Shown: positions 16,616 through 25,032 of the stretch, piece by piece
Layout of the letters: every line of letters begins with the position of its first letter
How positions within the stretch are numbered: position 1 is the stretch's first letter
Assembly (NCBI RefSeq): GCF_022662575.1
Contig: NZ_JALBFU010000001.1
Coordinates: forward strand, 754,381 to 818,380
Length of the DNA stretch: 64,000 bases
Origin: Luteimonas aquatica
GTDB taxonomy: Bacteria; Pseudomonadota; Gammaproteobacteria; Xanthomonadales; Xanthomonadaceae
Direction: 5' to 3'
Program-made: the position numbers and the translations under genes
The notes under the pieces: generated by a model
Databases searched by the model: none
The model's input: the letters and a program-made list of their open reading frames with translations, nothing else
What the model was told of the DNA's origin: nothing

Positions 16616-16667
16616 AGTCTAACTGCCGCGCATGCTATGGTCGGCCGGAGCCAGCCAGGAGCACGCC

Positions 16668-17111
16668 ATGTCGACCACGCCCAACCCCGCCCCGAAATCG
16701 TCCGCCTTTGGCCGCTACTTCTTCCTGTTCCTGATCGGGCTGGTGGTGGGCGCGATCGCCACGGTGATGGCGCTGCGCGCGATCGAGGCGCGCAAGGACC
16801 ATTACCCGGACGCGGTGATGACGGTGATGCAGGCGCACGTGGGCCAGCTGAAGGCCAGCACCGAAGCCAACCGCTGCAGCGCCACCGACATCCTGCCGCA
16901 CCTGCAGGCCCTGCGCACCATGTCCAACGACATCGAACCCGCCTTCGGCGACCTGCGCGAGGACGAGCGCTTCGCCAAGCACGCCAGCCAGCTGCGCGCC
17001 ACCCTGGACGGCGCCCTCGCCTCGCCGCCGCTCAACTGCGCCGGCGCCGGCGCGGCCGCCGGCAAGATCGGCGAGGCCTGCAAGGCCTGCCACCAGGATT
17101 TCCGCGGCTGA
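16668..17111 (+). CDS. Membrane-anchored cytochrome c'-like protein with one CxxCH
   Basis: A 147-aa protein with one N-terminal membrane helix (YFFLFLIGLVVGAIATVMAL) and a helical periplasmic part that ends in C138-K-A-C141-H142, a covalent haem-binding motif. A single CxxCH close to the C-terminus of a four-helix domain is the layout of class II (cytochrome c'-type) cytochromes. The extra cysteines at RCSA and LNCAG could form a disulfide. The start is the ATG with AGGAGC upstream; an earlier in-frame start at 16632 lacks one. The role could be electron transfer or NO binding; no partner gene is adjacent. Confidence 0.7.
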   Translation: MSTTPNPAPKSSAFGRYFFLFLIGLVVGAIATVMALRAIEARKDHYPDAVMTVMQAHVGQLKASTEANRCSATDILPHLQALRTMSNDIEPAFGDLREDERFAKHASQLRATLDGALASPPLNCAGAGAAAGKIGEACKACHQDFRG

Positions 17112-17249
17112 TCCCATCGCGCGCCCGCGCATGAATCGAGGCTGAGGCGGCGCTCCCCCACCGGCACGCGGTTGGAGGCGGGTTCACGCGTCCGCCTCTA
17201 AGTTCGAATCGACGCGGAATCCCGCCGCGAACCTGATTCGGAGGATGCC

Positions 17250-17720
17250 ATGAAGATTCGTCTGCTCGGTGCCGGCGCCGTCATCGCCATGCTCGCGGCC
17301 GCAGGCTGCGCCACCACCTCGCCCGGCTACGGCGGCGGCTATGGCGGCGGCTCCTACGGCAGCGGCAACTGCAGCGACTGCGGCACAGTGACCCGCATCG
17401 AAACCGTCGCCCGCGGCGAGAACGTGCCCAACGCCACCGGCGCGGTGCTCGGCGGCATCGTCGGCGCGGCCGCGGCGCGCGAGATCGCCGACCACAACAC
17501 CGACAGCAAGGGCCGCAAGAACACGGCGACCGTGGCCGGCGCGGTCGGCGGCGCCCTGGCCGGCAACGCCATCCAGAACCGCGTGCAGGCCTCGAGCACC
17601 TACCGCGTCTACGTGCGCTTCAACGACGGCCGCACCACCACCTTCACCCAAAGCGACCTGGGCGGCATCCGCGAAGGCTCGTATGTCGAGGTCCGCGGCG
17701 GCACCGCCTATCTGCGCTGA
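17250..17720 (+). CDS. Glycine-zipper 2TM lipoprotein
   Basis: A 156-aa protein with a lipobox, LAAAGC, at residues ~16-21, followed by a Gly/Tyr-rich spacer. The zipper GAVLGGIVGAAAAREIADHN then AGAVGGALAGNAI sits around residues 65-115 and resembles that of the 275-aa protein at 13.1 kb, so the two are distant paralogues. The start has GGAGG upstream. It would be attached to the outer membrane, with the zipper embedded, as in SlyB/Pcp-type lipoproteins. A strong terminator follows. Confidence 0.82.
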   Translation: MKIRLLGAGAVIAMLAAAGCATTSPGYGGGYGGGSYGSGNCSDCGTVTRIETVARGENVPNATGAVLGGIVGAAAAREIADHNTDSKGRKNTATVAGAVGGALAGNAIQNRVQASSTYRVYVRFNDGRTTTFTQSDLGGIREGSYVEVRGGTAYLR

Positions 17721-17744
17721 GGCGACCTGCGCTCCGAGCCAAGG

Positions 17745-17776
17745 AAATGCCCGCTCCGGCGGGCATTTTCTTTTTC
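17745..17776 (+). terminator. Rho-independent terminator after the glycine-zipper lipoprotein
   Basis: Perfect 10-bp stem AAATGCCCGC / GCGGGCATTT with loop TCCG (17745-17768), followed by TCTTTTTC. Confidence 0.92.
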
Positions 17777-17911
17777 TCATGACGCGCTTGTCACGATCAT
17801 GAATATTGCTGCATCTGCAGCGTGATCGCCCGCGAGCCGAGGCGCTAACGTGGACGGACAGGGAAGGCCCTCATCCGTCCACCGACCACCACCATGCGGG
17901 GAAACACATCG

Positions 17912-19018
17912 ATGAAAAGCACCGTCTTGAGCGTCGCCGTAGGAACCGTCCTGCTCGGGGCCAGCATCACCGGCACCGCCGCCCAGCCCTCCACCAGCTT
18001 CAATCCGCTGCGCGTGGAAATGCGCGCGGCCGGCGCCAAGGCCGGAGCGCTGCTGGGCGTGGTGGACGTGGTCATCACCAATACCAGCAGCAACACCGTC
18101 CGCGTCCCCAAGCAGCGCCTTCCCTCCGATGACCTCGAGGCCAGCCTGTTCCAGGTCAGCCGCGACGGCAAGCCGGTCGCCTACGAAGGCAAGCTGGTCA
18201 AGCGCGGCCTGCCCCAGGCCGAGGACTTCGCCGTCCTCAAGCCCGGCCAGCAATACCGCGTCCAGGTCGACCTTTCCGGCGCATACGACCTGAGCCGGAG
18301 CGGCTACTACTCGGTCACGCTGCGCTCCCCGCTGCAGCACGCCTCGGTCGCCGGCCAGGGCGCCGGCACCGGCATGCTGAAGGCCCTCAACGGACAACCC
18401 CTGGAACTGCGCAGCACGCCCCTGCGGCTGTGGGTGGACGGCAGCGACCAGCTCGGCGCGGTGCTGAAGAAGGGCAAGCCCGGCGGCGGCGGCACCCTGG
18501 TCAACGGCATCACCTACAAGGGCTGCACCACCACGCGCATGAACAGCATCGACCAGGCGATCACCGCGGCGCGCAACTACACCGAGAACAGCAAGAACTA
18601 CCTCAATGCCGGCACCGCCGGCCCGCGCTACACCACCTGGTTCGGCAGCTACACCAGCTCGCGCTACAACACCGCCAAGCAGCACTTCACGGCCATCGAC
18701 AGCGCCATGGACCAGAACGGCGGACAGATCACCGTCAACTGCGGCTGCAGCAGCAGCGCCTATGCCTACGTGTACCCGAACCAGCCCTACGAGATCTACG
18801 TCTGCAAGGCTTTCTGGTCGGCGCCGGTCACCGGCACCGATTCCAAGGCCGGCACCCTGGTCCACGAGATGAGCCACTTCAATGTCGTGGCCGGAACCGA
18901 CGACGTGGTCTACGGCCAGAGCGGCGCCAAGAACCTGGCGCTGACCGATCCCAACGGCGCGCTCAACAACGCCGACAGCCACGAGTACTTCGCCGAGAAC
19001 AACCCGGCGCAGAACTGA
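17912..19018 (+). CDS. Secreted M35 metalloendopeptidase (peptidyl-Lys type)
   Basis: A 368-aa preproprotein. It has a signal peptide (residues ~1-24), an N-terminal beta-rich region of ~150 residues and a C-terminal deuterolysin-fold domain. The zinc site is complete: H318-E319-M-S-H322, then GTDDVVYG (residues 328-335), matching the M35 signature G-T-x-D-x-x-Y-G, with Asp331 as the third ligand. Cysteines in KGCTTT, NCGCSS and YVCKAF probably form disulfides. M35 enzymes are best known in fungi and in Aeromonas, and cleave on the N-terminal side of lysine or have broad specificity. The ATG at 17912 has GGGGAA upstream; a strong terminator follows. Confidence 0.88.
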   Translation: MKSTVLSVAVGTVLLGASITGTAAQPSTSFNPLRVEMRAAGAKAGALLGVVDVVITNTSSNTVRVPKQRLPSDDLEASLFQVSRDGKPVAYEGKLVKRGLPQAEDFAVLKPGQQYRVQVDLSGAYDLSRSGYYSVTLRSPLQHASVAGQGAGTGMLKALNGQPLELRSTPLRLWVDGSDQLGAVLKKGKPGGGGTLVNGITYKGCTTTRMNSIDQAITAARNYTENSKNYLNAGTAGPRYTTWFGSYTSSRYNTAKQHFTAIDSAMDQNGGQITVNCGCSSSAYAYVYPNQPYEIYVCKAFWSAPVTGTDSKAGTLVHEMSHFNVVAGTDDVVYGQSGAKNLALTDPNGALNNADSHEYFAENNPAQN

Positions 19019-19039
19019 GCGGGACCAGGCCGCAACGAA

Positions 19040-19075
19040 AAAACCCCCGGCATCGCTGCCGGGGGTTTTCGTTTG
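19040..19075. terminator. Bidirectional terminator between the M35 gene and cspA
   Basis: Perfect 12-bp stem AAAACCCCCGGC / GCCGGGGGTTTT with loop ATCGCT, A-rich on the left and T-rich on the right, between two convergent genes. Confidence 0.92.
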
Positions 19076-19107
19076 GCCGGTACCTGCCGGTTGCGGCGGG
19101 TGGCTGG

Positions 19108-19323
19108 TTACAGCGGCTGTACGGCGTCCGCCTGCAGGCCCTTCTGGCCCTGCACGACGGTGAAGCTGACCTTCTGGCCTTCCTTCAGGCTCTTGAAGCC
19201 CTGGGACTGGATCGCGCGGAAATGCACGAACACGTCCTCGCCGTTCTCGCGGCTGATGAAGCCGAAGCCCTTTGCATCGTTGAACCACTTCACGGTTCCG
19301 TTTTCGCGAGCACCCTCTGACAT
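19108..19323 (-). CDS. Cold-shock family protein (CspA-like)
   Basis: A 71-aa single cold-shock domain. Both RNA-binding motifs are present: KGFGFIS (RNP1) and VFVHF (RNP2). Such proteins bind single-stranded RNA and act as RNA chaperones and translation regulators. The ATG at 19323 follows GGGGAGTG. The N-terminal MSEGAREN is two to three residues longer than in the paralogue at 52.8 kb, and the C-terminal halves (QGQKGLQAD) are nearly identical. It converges with the M35 gene and shares its terminator. Confidence 0.95.
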   Translation of the reverse strand: MSEGARENGTVKWFNDAKGFGFISRENGEDVFVHFRAIQSQGFKSLKEGQKVSFTVVQGQKGLQADAVQPL

Positions 19324-19673
19324 CAGTATCACTCCCCGTAAACAGTCTGGTGTGGAACGCCGGCCATCTCTGGCGATGTATCGGCGGCTGGTCGCAAGCA
19401 GGAAGCGAAATGGAACGGTGTCGCGGATCGGTGGAGCCGGCAGCACGTATCGAACGCATCCAGGCCCCAGTACCTTGGGGCCTTGACAAACGCAGCGCAA
19501 GCAAATTAACCCGGCACTTGTGAAAATGCAATCTGCTCGCCGGCGCCCGCCCGGCGGCGGATTTTCCGGGCGTTTCGGACGCGCAAGCCGTTGTATTGCC
19601 GATAATATCCGCAACGCGCGTCTCATATTCGGCCCGGCCGGGCGGCGCCTTCCCTTCCCTCCACAGGACTCCC
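19324..19673. other. Divergent intergenic region between csp and the DUF456 gene
   Basis: 350 bp without a gene. It must hold the csp promoter and a 5' leader on the minus strand. It contains a perfect hairpin AGGCCCCA / TGGGGCCT at 19462-19483 and a TTGACA at 19483-19488 on the plus strand without a convincing -10. I see no coding sequence. Confidence 0.5.
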
Positions 19674-20174
19674 ATGGACCTGCAAGTCGTCTGGTACCTG
19701 ATCGCCGCCCTGATGATGCTGGTCGGCCTGCTCGGCATCGTGCTGCCGGCGCTGCCCGGCGTGCCGCTGATCTTCGCCGGCATGCTGGTCGCCGCCGCCG
19801 CCGACGGATTCGAGCGCGTGCAATGGTGGTGGCTGCTGATCCTCGGCGTGCTGACGCTGGTCTCGGTCGCGGTCGATTTCTGGGCCACGGCCGTCGGCGC
19901 CAAGCGCGTCGGCGCCAGCCGCAAGGCGCTGCTCGGCGCGGTGATCGGCACCTTCGCCGGATTGTTCTTCGGGCCGATCGGGCTGTTCGTCGGCCCCTTC
20001 GCCGGCGCGGCGCTGGGCGAGCTGTGGCATGGGCGCGCCATCGACTCGCAGCGCGTCGGCCAGGCGGCCAAGGTGGGGCTCGGCACCTGGCTCGGAATCG
20101 CCCTGGGCGTCGCGCTGAAAATCGCGCTCGCCTGCACGATGTTCGCGCTGTTCGCCCTGGCGTGGTGGCGCTGA
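19674..20174 (+). CDS. DUF456 family inner-membrane protein
   Basis: A 166-aa protein that is almost all hydrophobic, with about four to five membrane helices. The glycine-rich helices [20 protein letters not shown] (residues ~16-35) and [26 protein letters not shown] (~85-110) are the glycine-zipper repeats that define DUF456. The function of this family is unknown. The ATG follows AGGACT; upstream in-frame codons belong to the intergenic region. It precedes the mscS-like gene by 71 bp on the same strand. Confidence 0.85.
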   Translation: MDLQVVWYLIAALMMLVGLLGIVLPALPGVPLIFAGMLVAAAADGFERVQWWWLLILGVLTLVSVAVDFWATAVGAKRVGASRKALLGAVIGTFAGLFFGPIGLFVGPFAGAALGELWHGRAIDSQRVGQAAKVGLGTWLGIALGVALKIALACTMFALFALAWWR

Positions 20175-20245
20175 GGCCACCGCGCACCGGCGGCGGGGCG
20201 CGCCGGGTAGACTGGCCCGTCGCCGATCGCGCCCTTGCCCGCCCC

Positions 20246-21535
20246 ATGAACCCGCTTCGCCAACACCTGATCCGTCTGCTGCTGCTCTGCCTGCTGTCGC
20301 TGGCGGCACCCGTCCTGGCCGCGGCCGATCCGGTCGCGGCGGCCGACGCGAAAGCGGTCGCCGTCCTGCGCACCCAGCTGGCGGCCGCCGAGGGCCTGAA
20401 GAACGTCACCGCGACCGTCGAGGCCGGCGTGGCAAGGCTCGACGGCACGGTGCTCGAGCTGGAGCAGCGCAAGCAGGCCGGCGACATCGCCACCGCCGTC
20501 CCCGGCGTGACCTCGGTGCAGAACGCCATCACGCTCGACAGCAACCTGCACAACCGCTTCCTGGCCGCCTACGAACAGGTCACCGGCAAGCTGCTCAAGC
20601 TGCTGGCCGCGCTGCCGCTGCTGGTGTTCGCGGCGCTGATCGTGCTGGCCGCGGTGTGGCTGGGCCGCTTCCTGGCGCGCCGGCTGCATTGGCTGCGCCT
20701 GCGCAGCGACAACCCGTACATGAACAATCTGGTGCGCCGCACCATCCAGACGGTGACGGTGCTGGTCGGCATCCTGCTCGCCCTGGACCTGCTCGGCGCC
20801 ACCTCGCTGGTCGGCGCCCTGCTCGGTTCGGCGGGCCTGGTGGGACTGGCGCTGGGCTTCGCCTTCAAGGACATCGCCGAGAACTACATCGCCGGCATCC
20901 TGCTGAGCATGCAGCGGCCGTTCTCGCCCGGCGAGCACGTCAAGATCGACGCCTACGAGGGCAAGATCGTGGCGCTGACCTCGCGCGCGACGCTGCTGCT
21001 CACGCTCGACGGCAACCAGCTGCGCCTGCCCAACGCCCTGGTCTTCAAGTCGGTGCTGCTGAACTATTCGCAGAATCCGAACCGACGCTTCGAATTCGTG
21101 ATCACCATCGACGGCGCGCAGTCGATTCGCGAGGCGCAGACGCTCGGCACCGCGGCGATGGCCAGGGTCGAGGGCGTGCTCGTCGACCCGGCGCCGTCCT
21201 GGGTGGTGGTCGACTACACGCCCAACGGCACCGGCCTGCGCTACTACGGCTGGGTCGACCAGCGCGTCAACGACCTCGGCAAGGTGCGCAGCGAGGCGAT
21301 CCGCGCGGTGAAGGCCGCCTACGCGCGCGCCGGCATCGAATCGCCGCGCACGGTCTATCACGTCGTCACCTCGCGCGAACGCGGTCAGGCCGAGGATGCG
21401 TCCGCGCCGGTCGAGCCGCTGCACGACAAGGACATCGACACCTCGGTCAACACCGACATCGACGACCAGCTCGCCGCCGCGCAACGCGCCGACGAAGGCC
21501 GCAACATGCTCGAGCCCGGAGTTCCCCCGCCATGA
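20246..21535 (+). CDS. Mechanosensitive ion channel with N-terminal BON domain
   Basis: A 429-aa MscS-family channel. A signal peptide or first helix ([17 protein letters not shown]) is followed by a BON-like domain (residues ~30-95; [30 protein letters not shown]), then three membrane helices with the pore helix [21 protein letters not shown] and the cytosolic beta domain [22 protein letters not shown] domains bind phospholipid surfaces or peptidoglycan, so this one may sense the envelope from the periplasm. MscS channels release solutes on osmotic downshock. The gene overlaps pldA by 4 bp (ATGA). Confidence 0.9.
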   Translation: MNPLRQHLIRLLLLCLLSLAAPVLAAADPVAAADAKAVAVLRTQLAAAEGLKNVTATVEAGVARLDGTVLELEQRKQAGDIATAVPGVTSVQNAITLDSNLHNRFLAAYEQVTGKLLKLLAALPLLVFAALIVLAAVWLGRFLARRLHWLRLRSDNPYMNNLVRRTIQTVTVLVGILLALDLLGATSLVGALLGSAGLVGLALGFAFKDIAENYIAGILLSMQRPFSPGEHVKIDAYEGKIVALTSRATLLLTLDGNQLRLPNALVFKSVLLNYSQNPNRRFEFVITIDGAQSIREAQTLGTAAMARVEGVLVDPAPSWVVVDYTPNGTGLRYYGWVDQRVNDLGKVRSEAIRAVKAAYARAGIESPRTVYHVVTSRERGQAEDASAPVEPLHDKDIDTSVNTDIDDQLAAAQRADEGRNMLEPGVPPP

Positions 21536-22725
21536 CCCACGCCCGGCGCAACGCCGCCCCGCCCTCGACCGGACCTTACCTCGCCGCCCTGGCCTTCTCC
21601 GGCCTGGCCCTGTCCGGCCTGTTCCTCGCCTGCGGCTGCGCGTTCGCGCAATCCCCGCCGGCGGCCGGCATCGAGGCCTGCACCGCGGTGGAGAACGACG
21701 CCACGCGCCTGGCCTGCTACGACGCCGCGGCCGGCCGCAAGAGCCTGAGCCCGGCGCAGGCCGACGCCGCCGCGCAGACCGCGAAGGAGGAGCGCGCGGC
21801 GGCGAGCGACGCCGAGCGCACCGCGCTGTCGCAGAAGGAACGCGCCAAGCGCGCCTTCAGCGACCTGTACCGCTCCGAGCCCGGCGAGGACGCCCTGGCC
21901 AACGCCGGCAAGGGCTCGCTGCTCGACAGCCGCTGGGAGCTGGCCAAGGACTCCAAGCTCGGCACCTTCAATTTCCGCGCCTACAAGCCGGTCTACCTGT
22001 TCCCGGTGTTCTGGAGCAGCAAGCAGAACACCACGCCGACCTCGCCCAACCCGCTCAACACCGTCACCACGCCGCAGGACCTGGACGATTTCGAGGCCAA
22101 GTTCCAGATCAGCTTCAAGACCAAGGCGCTGGAGAACCTGTTCGGCGACAACGGCGACCTGTGGATGGGCTACACGCAGAGCTCGCGCTGGCAGGTCTAC
22201 AACGCCGAGGCGTCGCGGCCGTTCCGCGAGACCAACTACGAGCCGGAAGTGCTGCTGGTGTTCCGCAACAACTACAGCATCGGCGGCTGGAAGGGGCGAA
22301 TGAGCGCGATCGGCATCAACCACCAGTCCAACGGCCGCGCCGACCCTCTCTCGCGCAGCTGGAACCGGGTGATGTTCAACTTCGGCTTCGACCGCGAGAA
22401 CTGGGCGGTGATGCTGCGGCCGTGGATCCGCGTCTCGGAGAGCGGCAAGGACGACGACAACCCGGACATCTCCGACTACATGGGACGCGGCGACATGACC
22501 GTCGTCCACACCATGGGCCAGCACCAGTTCTCGCTGATGGCGCGCCATTCGCTGCGCGGCGGCGACCGCTCGCATGGCGCGCTGCAGTTCGACTGGGGCT
22601 TCCCGATCCACAACCAGCTGCGCGGCCACCTGCAGGTCTTCGACGGCTACGGCGAGAGCCTGATCGACTACAACCACCGGGCGACCTACATCGGCCTGGG
22701 CGTATCGCTCATGGAGTGGTACTGA
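21532..22725 (+). CDS. pldA: Outer-membrane phospholipase A1
   Basis: A 397-aa precursor with a signal peptide ending near residue 38 (GCAFAQ) and a C-terminal OMPLA beta-barrel. The catalytic set is H264, S266 (in NHQSNGR) and N278 (in RSWNRV); the spacing, 2 and 12 residues, is the same as H142/S144/N156 in E. coli PldA. A segment rich in Ala, Lys and Glu (~residues 75-110) lies between signal and barrel. It hydrolyses phospholipids that reach the outer leaflet. Overlap with the mscS-like gene suggests coupled translation. Confidence 0.93.
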   Translation: MTHARRNAAPPSTGPYLAALAFSGLALSGLFLACGCAFAQSPPAAGIEACTAVENDATRLACYDAAAGRKSLSPAQADAAAQTAKEERAAASDAERTALSQKERAKRAFSDLYRSEPGEDALANAGKGSLLDSRWELAKDSKLGTFNFRAYKPVYLFPVFWSSKQNTTPTSPNPLNTVTTPQDLDDFEAKFQISFKTKALENLFGDNGDLWMGYTQSSRWQVYNAEASRPFRETNYEPEVLLVFRNNYSIGGWKGRMSAIGINHQSNGRADPLSRSWNRVMFNFGFDRENWAVMLRPWIRVSESGKDDDNPDISDYMGRGDMTVVHTMGQHQFSLMARHSLRGGDRSHGALQFDWGFPIHNQLRGHLQVFDGYGESLIDYNHRATYIGLGVSLMEWY

Positions 22726-22801
22726 CCTCCCGGACCCGGCGCCCGGCCGCCGCGATCGGCTATGCTGTCGCCGAACGGCAACATCGAACGGATATCGACC
22801 C

Positions 22802-23935
22802 ATGCCCTCCGCACAGCCGCGGCAGCACCGCTCCTTCTTCGCCTACGCCTCCGCCATGCTGGGATCGCTCAGCCTGCTGGCGGTGCTGTGCTTCCACTTC
22901 CCGGAACTGCTGACCAGCAAGGAGTTCCGCGCCGTCTACAACGAGACCTTCGCCCGCCACCTGCTGCTGGTCGGGCTGGTGGCGGCGTTCGTGCTGGGCA
23001 CGCTCGCCATCCTGCGCGACCGCAACAAGCGCATCGCGCTGATCGGCGTCGGCGGCGCCACGCTGGCGGTGCTGCTGGGCGGCACCAACGTGCAGTTCGA
23101 CGCCATCGGCCAGACGCCCTACTCGCTCGGCCTGGACTGGTTCGTGATCTCGCTGTTCTTCTCGGCGCTGGTGTTCGTGCCGCTGGAACGCTATCTCGGC
23201 CAGAAGCAGATCTCGCCGCTGCGGCCGGGCTGGCGCACCGACGTGGCCTACTTCTTCATGAGCCACGTGCTGGTGCAGTTCATCCTGATCCTGGTCACCG
23301 CCTCCACCTCGACCATCGCCGGCCTGGCGGCCTTCCCCGGCCTGAAGGCGGCGATCCAGTCGCTGCCGGTCTGGGCGCAATTCCTGATCGCGGTGTTCGT
23401 CGCCGACATGGCGCAGGCGCTGCTGCATCGGGCGTACCACAACATCCCCTGGCTCTGGCGCTTCCACGCCGTGCACCACTCCAGCCGCGAAATGGACTGG
23501 CTGGCCGGCTCGCGCATCCATTTCGTGGAGATCGTGCTCACCCGCAGCGCGGTACTGCTGCCGCTGCTGATCCTGGGCTTCTCGACCTCGGCGGTGAACG
23601 CCTACGTGATCCTGGTGGGCCTGCAGGCGGTGCTCGCGCACGCCAACCTCGGCATCCGTTTCGGCAGGATGTTCGGCTGGCTGGAGTACCTGCTGGTGCT
23701 GCCGCGCTACCACCACTGGCACCACGCCCGCCAGTACGAGTACATCGACGTCAACTACGCGATCCACCTGCCGCTGGTGGACATGCTGATGGGCACCTTC
23801 AAGCTGCCCCGCGACCAGGGCGCCTGGCCGCAGGAATACGGCGTGATGAAGCTGGAGACCGTGCCGCGCGGCATCGTCGAGCAGCACCTGATGCCCTTCC
23901 GCAAACGCAAGACCTACGAGGACCACGTGGCCTGA
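22802..23935 (+). CDS. Sterol desaturase / fatty acid hydroxylase family protein
   Basis: A 377-aa integral membrane protein with about six to seven hydrophobic segments. The di-iron histidine clusters are present: HRAYHNIPWLWRFHAVHHSS (H-x3-H and H-x2-H-H) and HHWHHARQ. Members are oxygen-dependent hydroxylases or desaturases of lipids or carotenoids. The Ser/Arg-rich start has no signal. It follows pldA by 76 bp and could be part of the same transcript. The substrate is unknown. Confidence 0.88.
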   Translation: MPSAQPRQHRSFFAYASAMLGSLSLLAVLCFHFPELLTSKEFRAVYNETFARHLLLVGLVAAFVLGTLAILRDRNKRIALIGVGGATLAVLLGGTNVQFDAIGQTPYSLGLDWFVISLFFSALVFVPLERYLGQKQISPLRPGWRTDVAYFFMSHVLVQFILILVTASTSTIAGLAAFPGLKAAIQSLPVWAQFLIAVFVADMAQALLHRAYHNIPWLWRFHAVHHSSREMDWLAGSRIHFVEIVLTRSAVLLPLLILGFSTSAVNAYVILVGLQAVLAHANLGIRFGRMFGWLEYLLVLPRYHHWHHARQYEYIDVNYAIHLPLVDMLMGTFKLPRDQGAWPQEYGVMKLETVPRGIVEQHLMPFRKRKTYEDHVA

Positions 23936-23957
23936 CGCCACGCCCGGGGGACGCGCC

Positions 23958-24546
23958 GTGTCCTTCTTCAAATCGCTGTTCGGCCGCGCCGGCGGCCCCG
24001 GACCCGGCGCCGACCGCACCGAGTCGATCCTGCGCGAACACCTGGACGGCGACTTCGTGGTCTTTCCGCTGGCCGAAACGGCGACCGCGCCCGCGCAGCT
24101 CGAGGCCATCGGCAAGGCCCACGGCGTGCGCTATCCGGCCGAGTACGTCGCCCACGTGTGCGGCACATTCCCCGGCCTGCACCTGGAGGTGAAGGAGGCG
24201 ATCTGGCGGCGTCCGAAGGTGTTCGACGTCGGGCCGTTCTGGACCTTCCTGTACGGGCTGAACACCTACACCTCCGCGCCGGAGAGCGAGGAATGGATGC
24301 GGCTGGACGCGGCGGCGTCCAGGTTCCGGCAGGACACCGGGCTGGCCGCGGCGCCGATCCTGGCCGTGATCAACGATCCCGACGTCTATTGCGCCCTGCC
24401 GGACGGGACGCTGGCGGCATCGCCACGGGACCAACGAGCTCGAGCCCGTGGCGCTGGATTTCTGGCAGCTGTTCGAGCAGGAAGTGGTCGCGCTGAAGGA
24501 ACGCAAGCGGGCCAGGCAGTCCGGCGGCGCGCCGGCCGCCGCGTGA
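23958..24546 (+). pseudogene. SMI1/KNR4 (SUKH) family gene with a frameshift
   Basis: The GTG at 23958 (GGGGGA upstream) opens a frame that reads well to residue ~152 (PDVYCALPDGTL) and carries SUKH-like blocks such as VRYPAEYVAHVCGTFPG and FDVGPFWTFLYGLNT. The expected C-terminus (RHRHGTNELEPVALDFWQLF and a stop at 24544-24546) continues in the +1 frame from about 24415. A single extra G in CTGGCGGC near 24413 would explain the break. In the original frame translation runs on to 24668, into a non-homologous Arg/Pro-rich tail that overlaps the hxlR gene. Either a broken gene or a sequencing error. SUKH proteins often serve as immunity proteins, but no toxin gene is adjacent. Confidence 0.75.
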
Positions 24547-24549
24547 GCG

Positions 24550-24918
24550 TCAGCAGTTCGACGCGGCGTCCCGCCCGTCCTCGACCTTGCCTCGCGCCGC
24601 ATCGCGGCGCATGCCCCAGGCGCGCAGCGCCTCGATCACCGGGCGCAGCTCCTCGCCCTGCGCGCTGAGCCGGTACTCCACGCGCGGCGGGACCTCGGCG
24701 TAGACCTTGCGCACCACCAGCTCCTCGGCCTCCAGTTCGCGCAGCTGCTTGGTGAGCATGCGCTGCGTGATGCCGGGCAGGCGCCGCTGCAGCGCGTTGA
24801 AACGCTGCATTCCATCGCGCATGAGGTGGTACAGGATCAGGCCCTTCCACTTGCCGTTGATGGCATCGAGCGCGGTTTCGACCGCGCAGCGGCTGGTGTT
24901 TTCGGCGGAACGCGACAT
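24550..24918 (-). CDS. HxlR family winged-helix transcriptional regulator
   Basis: A 122-aa MarR-like dimeric regulator. The HxlR opening C-x-V-E-x-A-L-D-A-I-N-G-K-W-K is present with Cys11, the redox-sensing position in YodB- and HypR-type members. The recognition helix region reads FNALQRRLPGITQRMLTKQL, followed by the wing VPPRVEYRLSAQG. The frame is open far upstream, but ATG 24918 gives the family's normal length. It is divergent from an exported lactonase-like gene, and a perfect inverted repeat sits just upstream of its start, so it probably represses itself and that gene. Confidence 0.92.
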   Translation of the reverse strand: MSRSAENTSRCAVETALDAINGKWKGLILYHLMRDGMQRFNALQRRLPGITQRMLTKQLRELEAEELVVRKVYAEVPPRVEYRLSAQGEELRPVIEALRAWGMRRDAARGKVEDGRDAASNC

Positions 24919-24933
24919 CGGCGGAAACCCCGG

Positions 24934-24955
24934 GCAGTATCCATTCTGATACTGC
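24934..24955. promoter_or_regulatory. Probable HxlR operator
   Basis: Perfect 7-bp inverted repeat GCAGTAT / ATACTGC with 8 nt between, 16 bp upstream of the hxlR start and 78 bp upstream of the divergent lactonase-like gene. YodB-like HxlR regulators bind GTA-N-TAC type palindromes of similar size. Confidence 0.6.
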
Positions 24956-25032
24956 GTGCAGAAAAAGTGCGTACTTGCGGCGGTCGCCGGCGACTCTAGC
25001 ATGGGCGCACCGTCCACTCGCGCGCACCGCCG

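Noticed and set aside
19483-19511. TTGACA with a downstream AT-rich stretch as a sigma-70 promoter for the DUF456 gene
   Set aside because: The -35 is perfect, but the sequence 16-18 bp downstream does not resemble TATAAT closely enough to assert a promoter.
17777-21484. A 1,235-aa ORF on the minus strand
   Set aside because: It spans terminators, promoters and several unrelated plus-strand genes, and its protein shows no recognisable domain. It is a shadow.
24386-25027. A 213-aa minus-strand ORF that overlaps hxlR
   Set aside because: It is in a different frame from the clear HxlR protein and has no domain.
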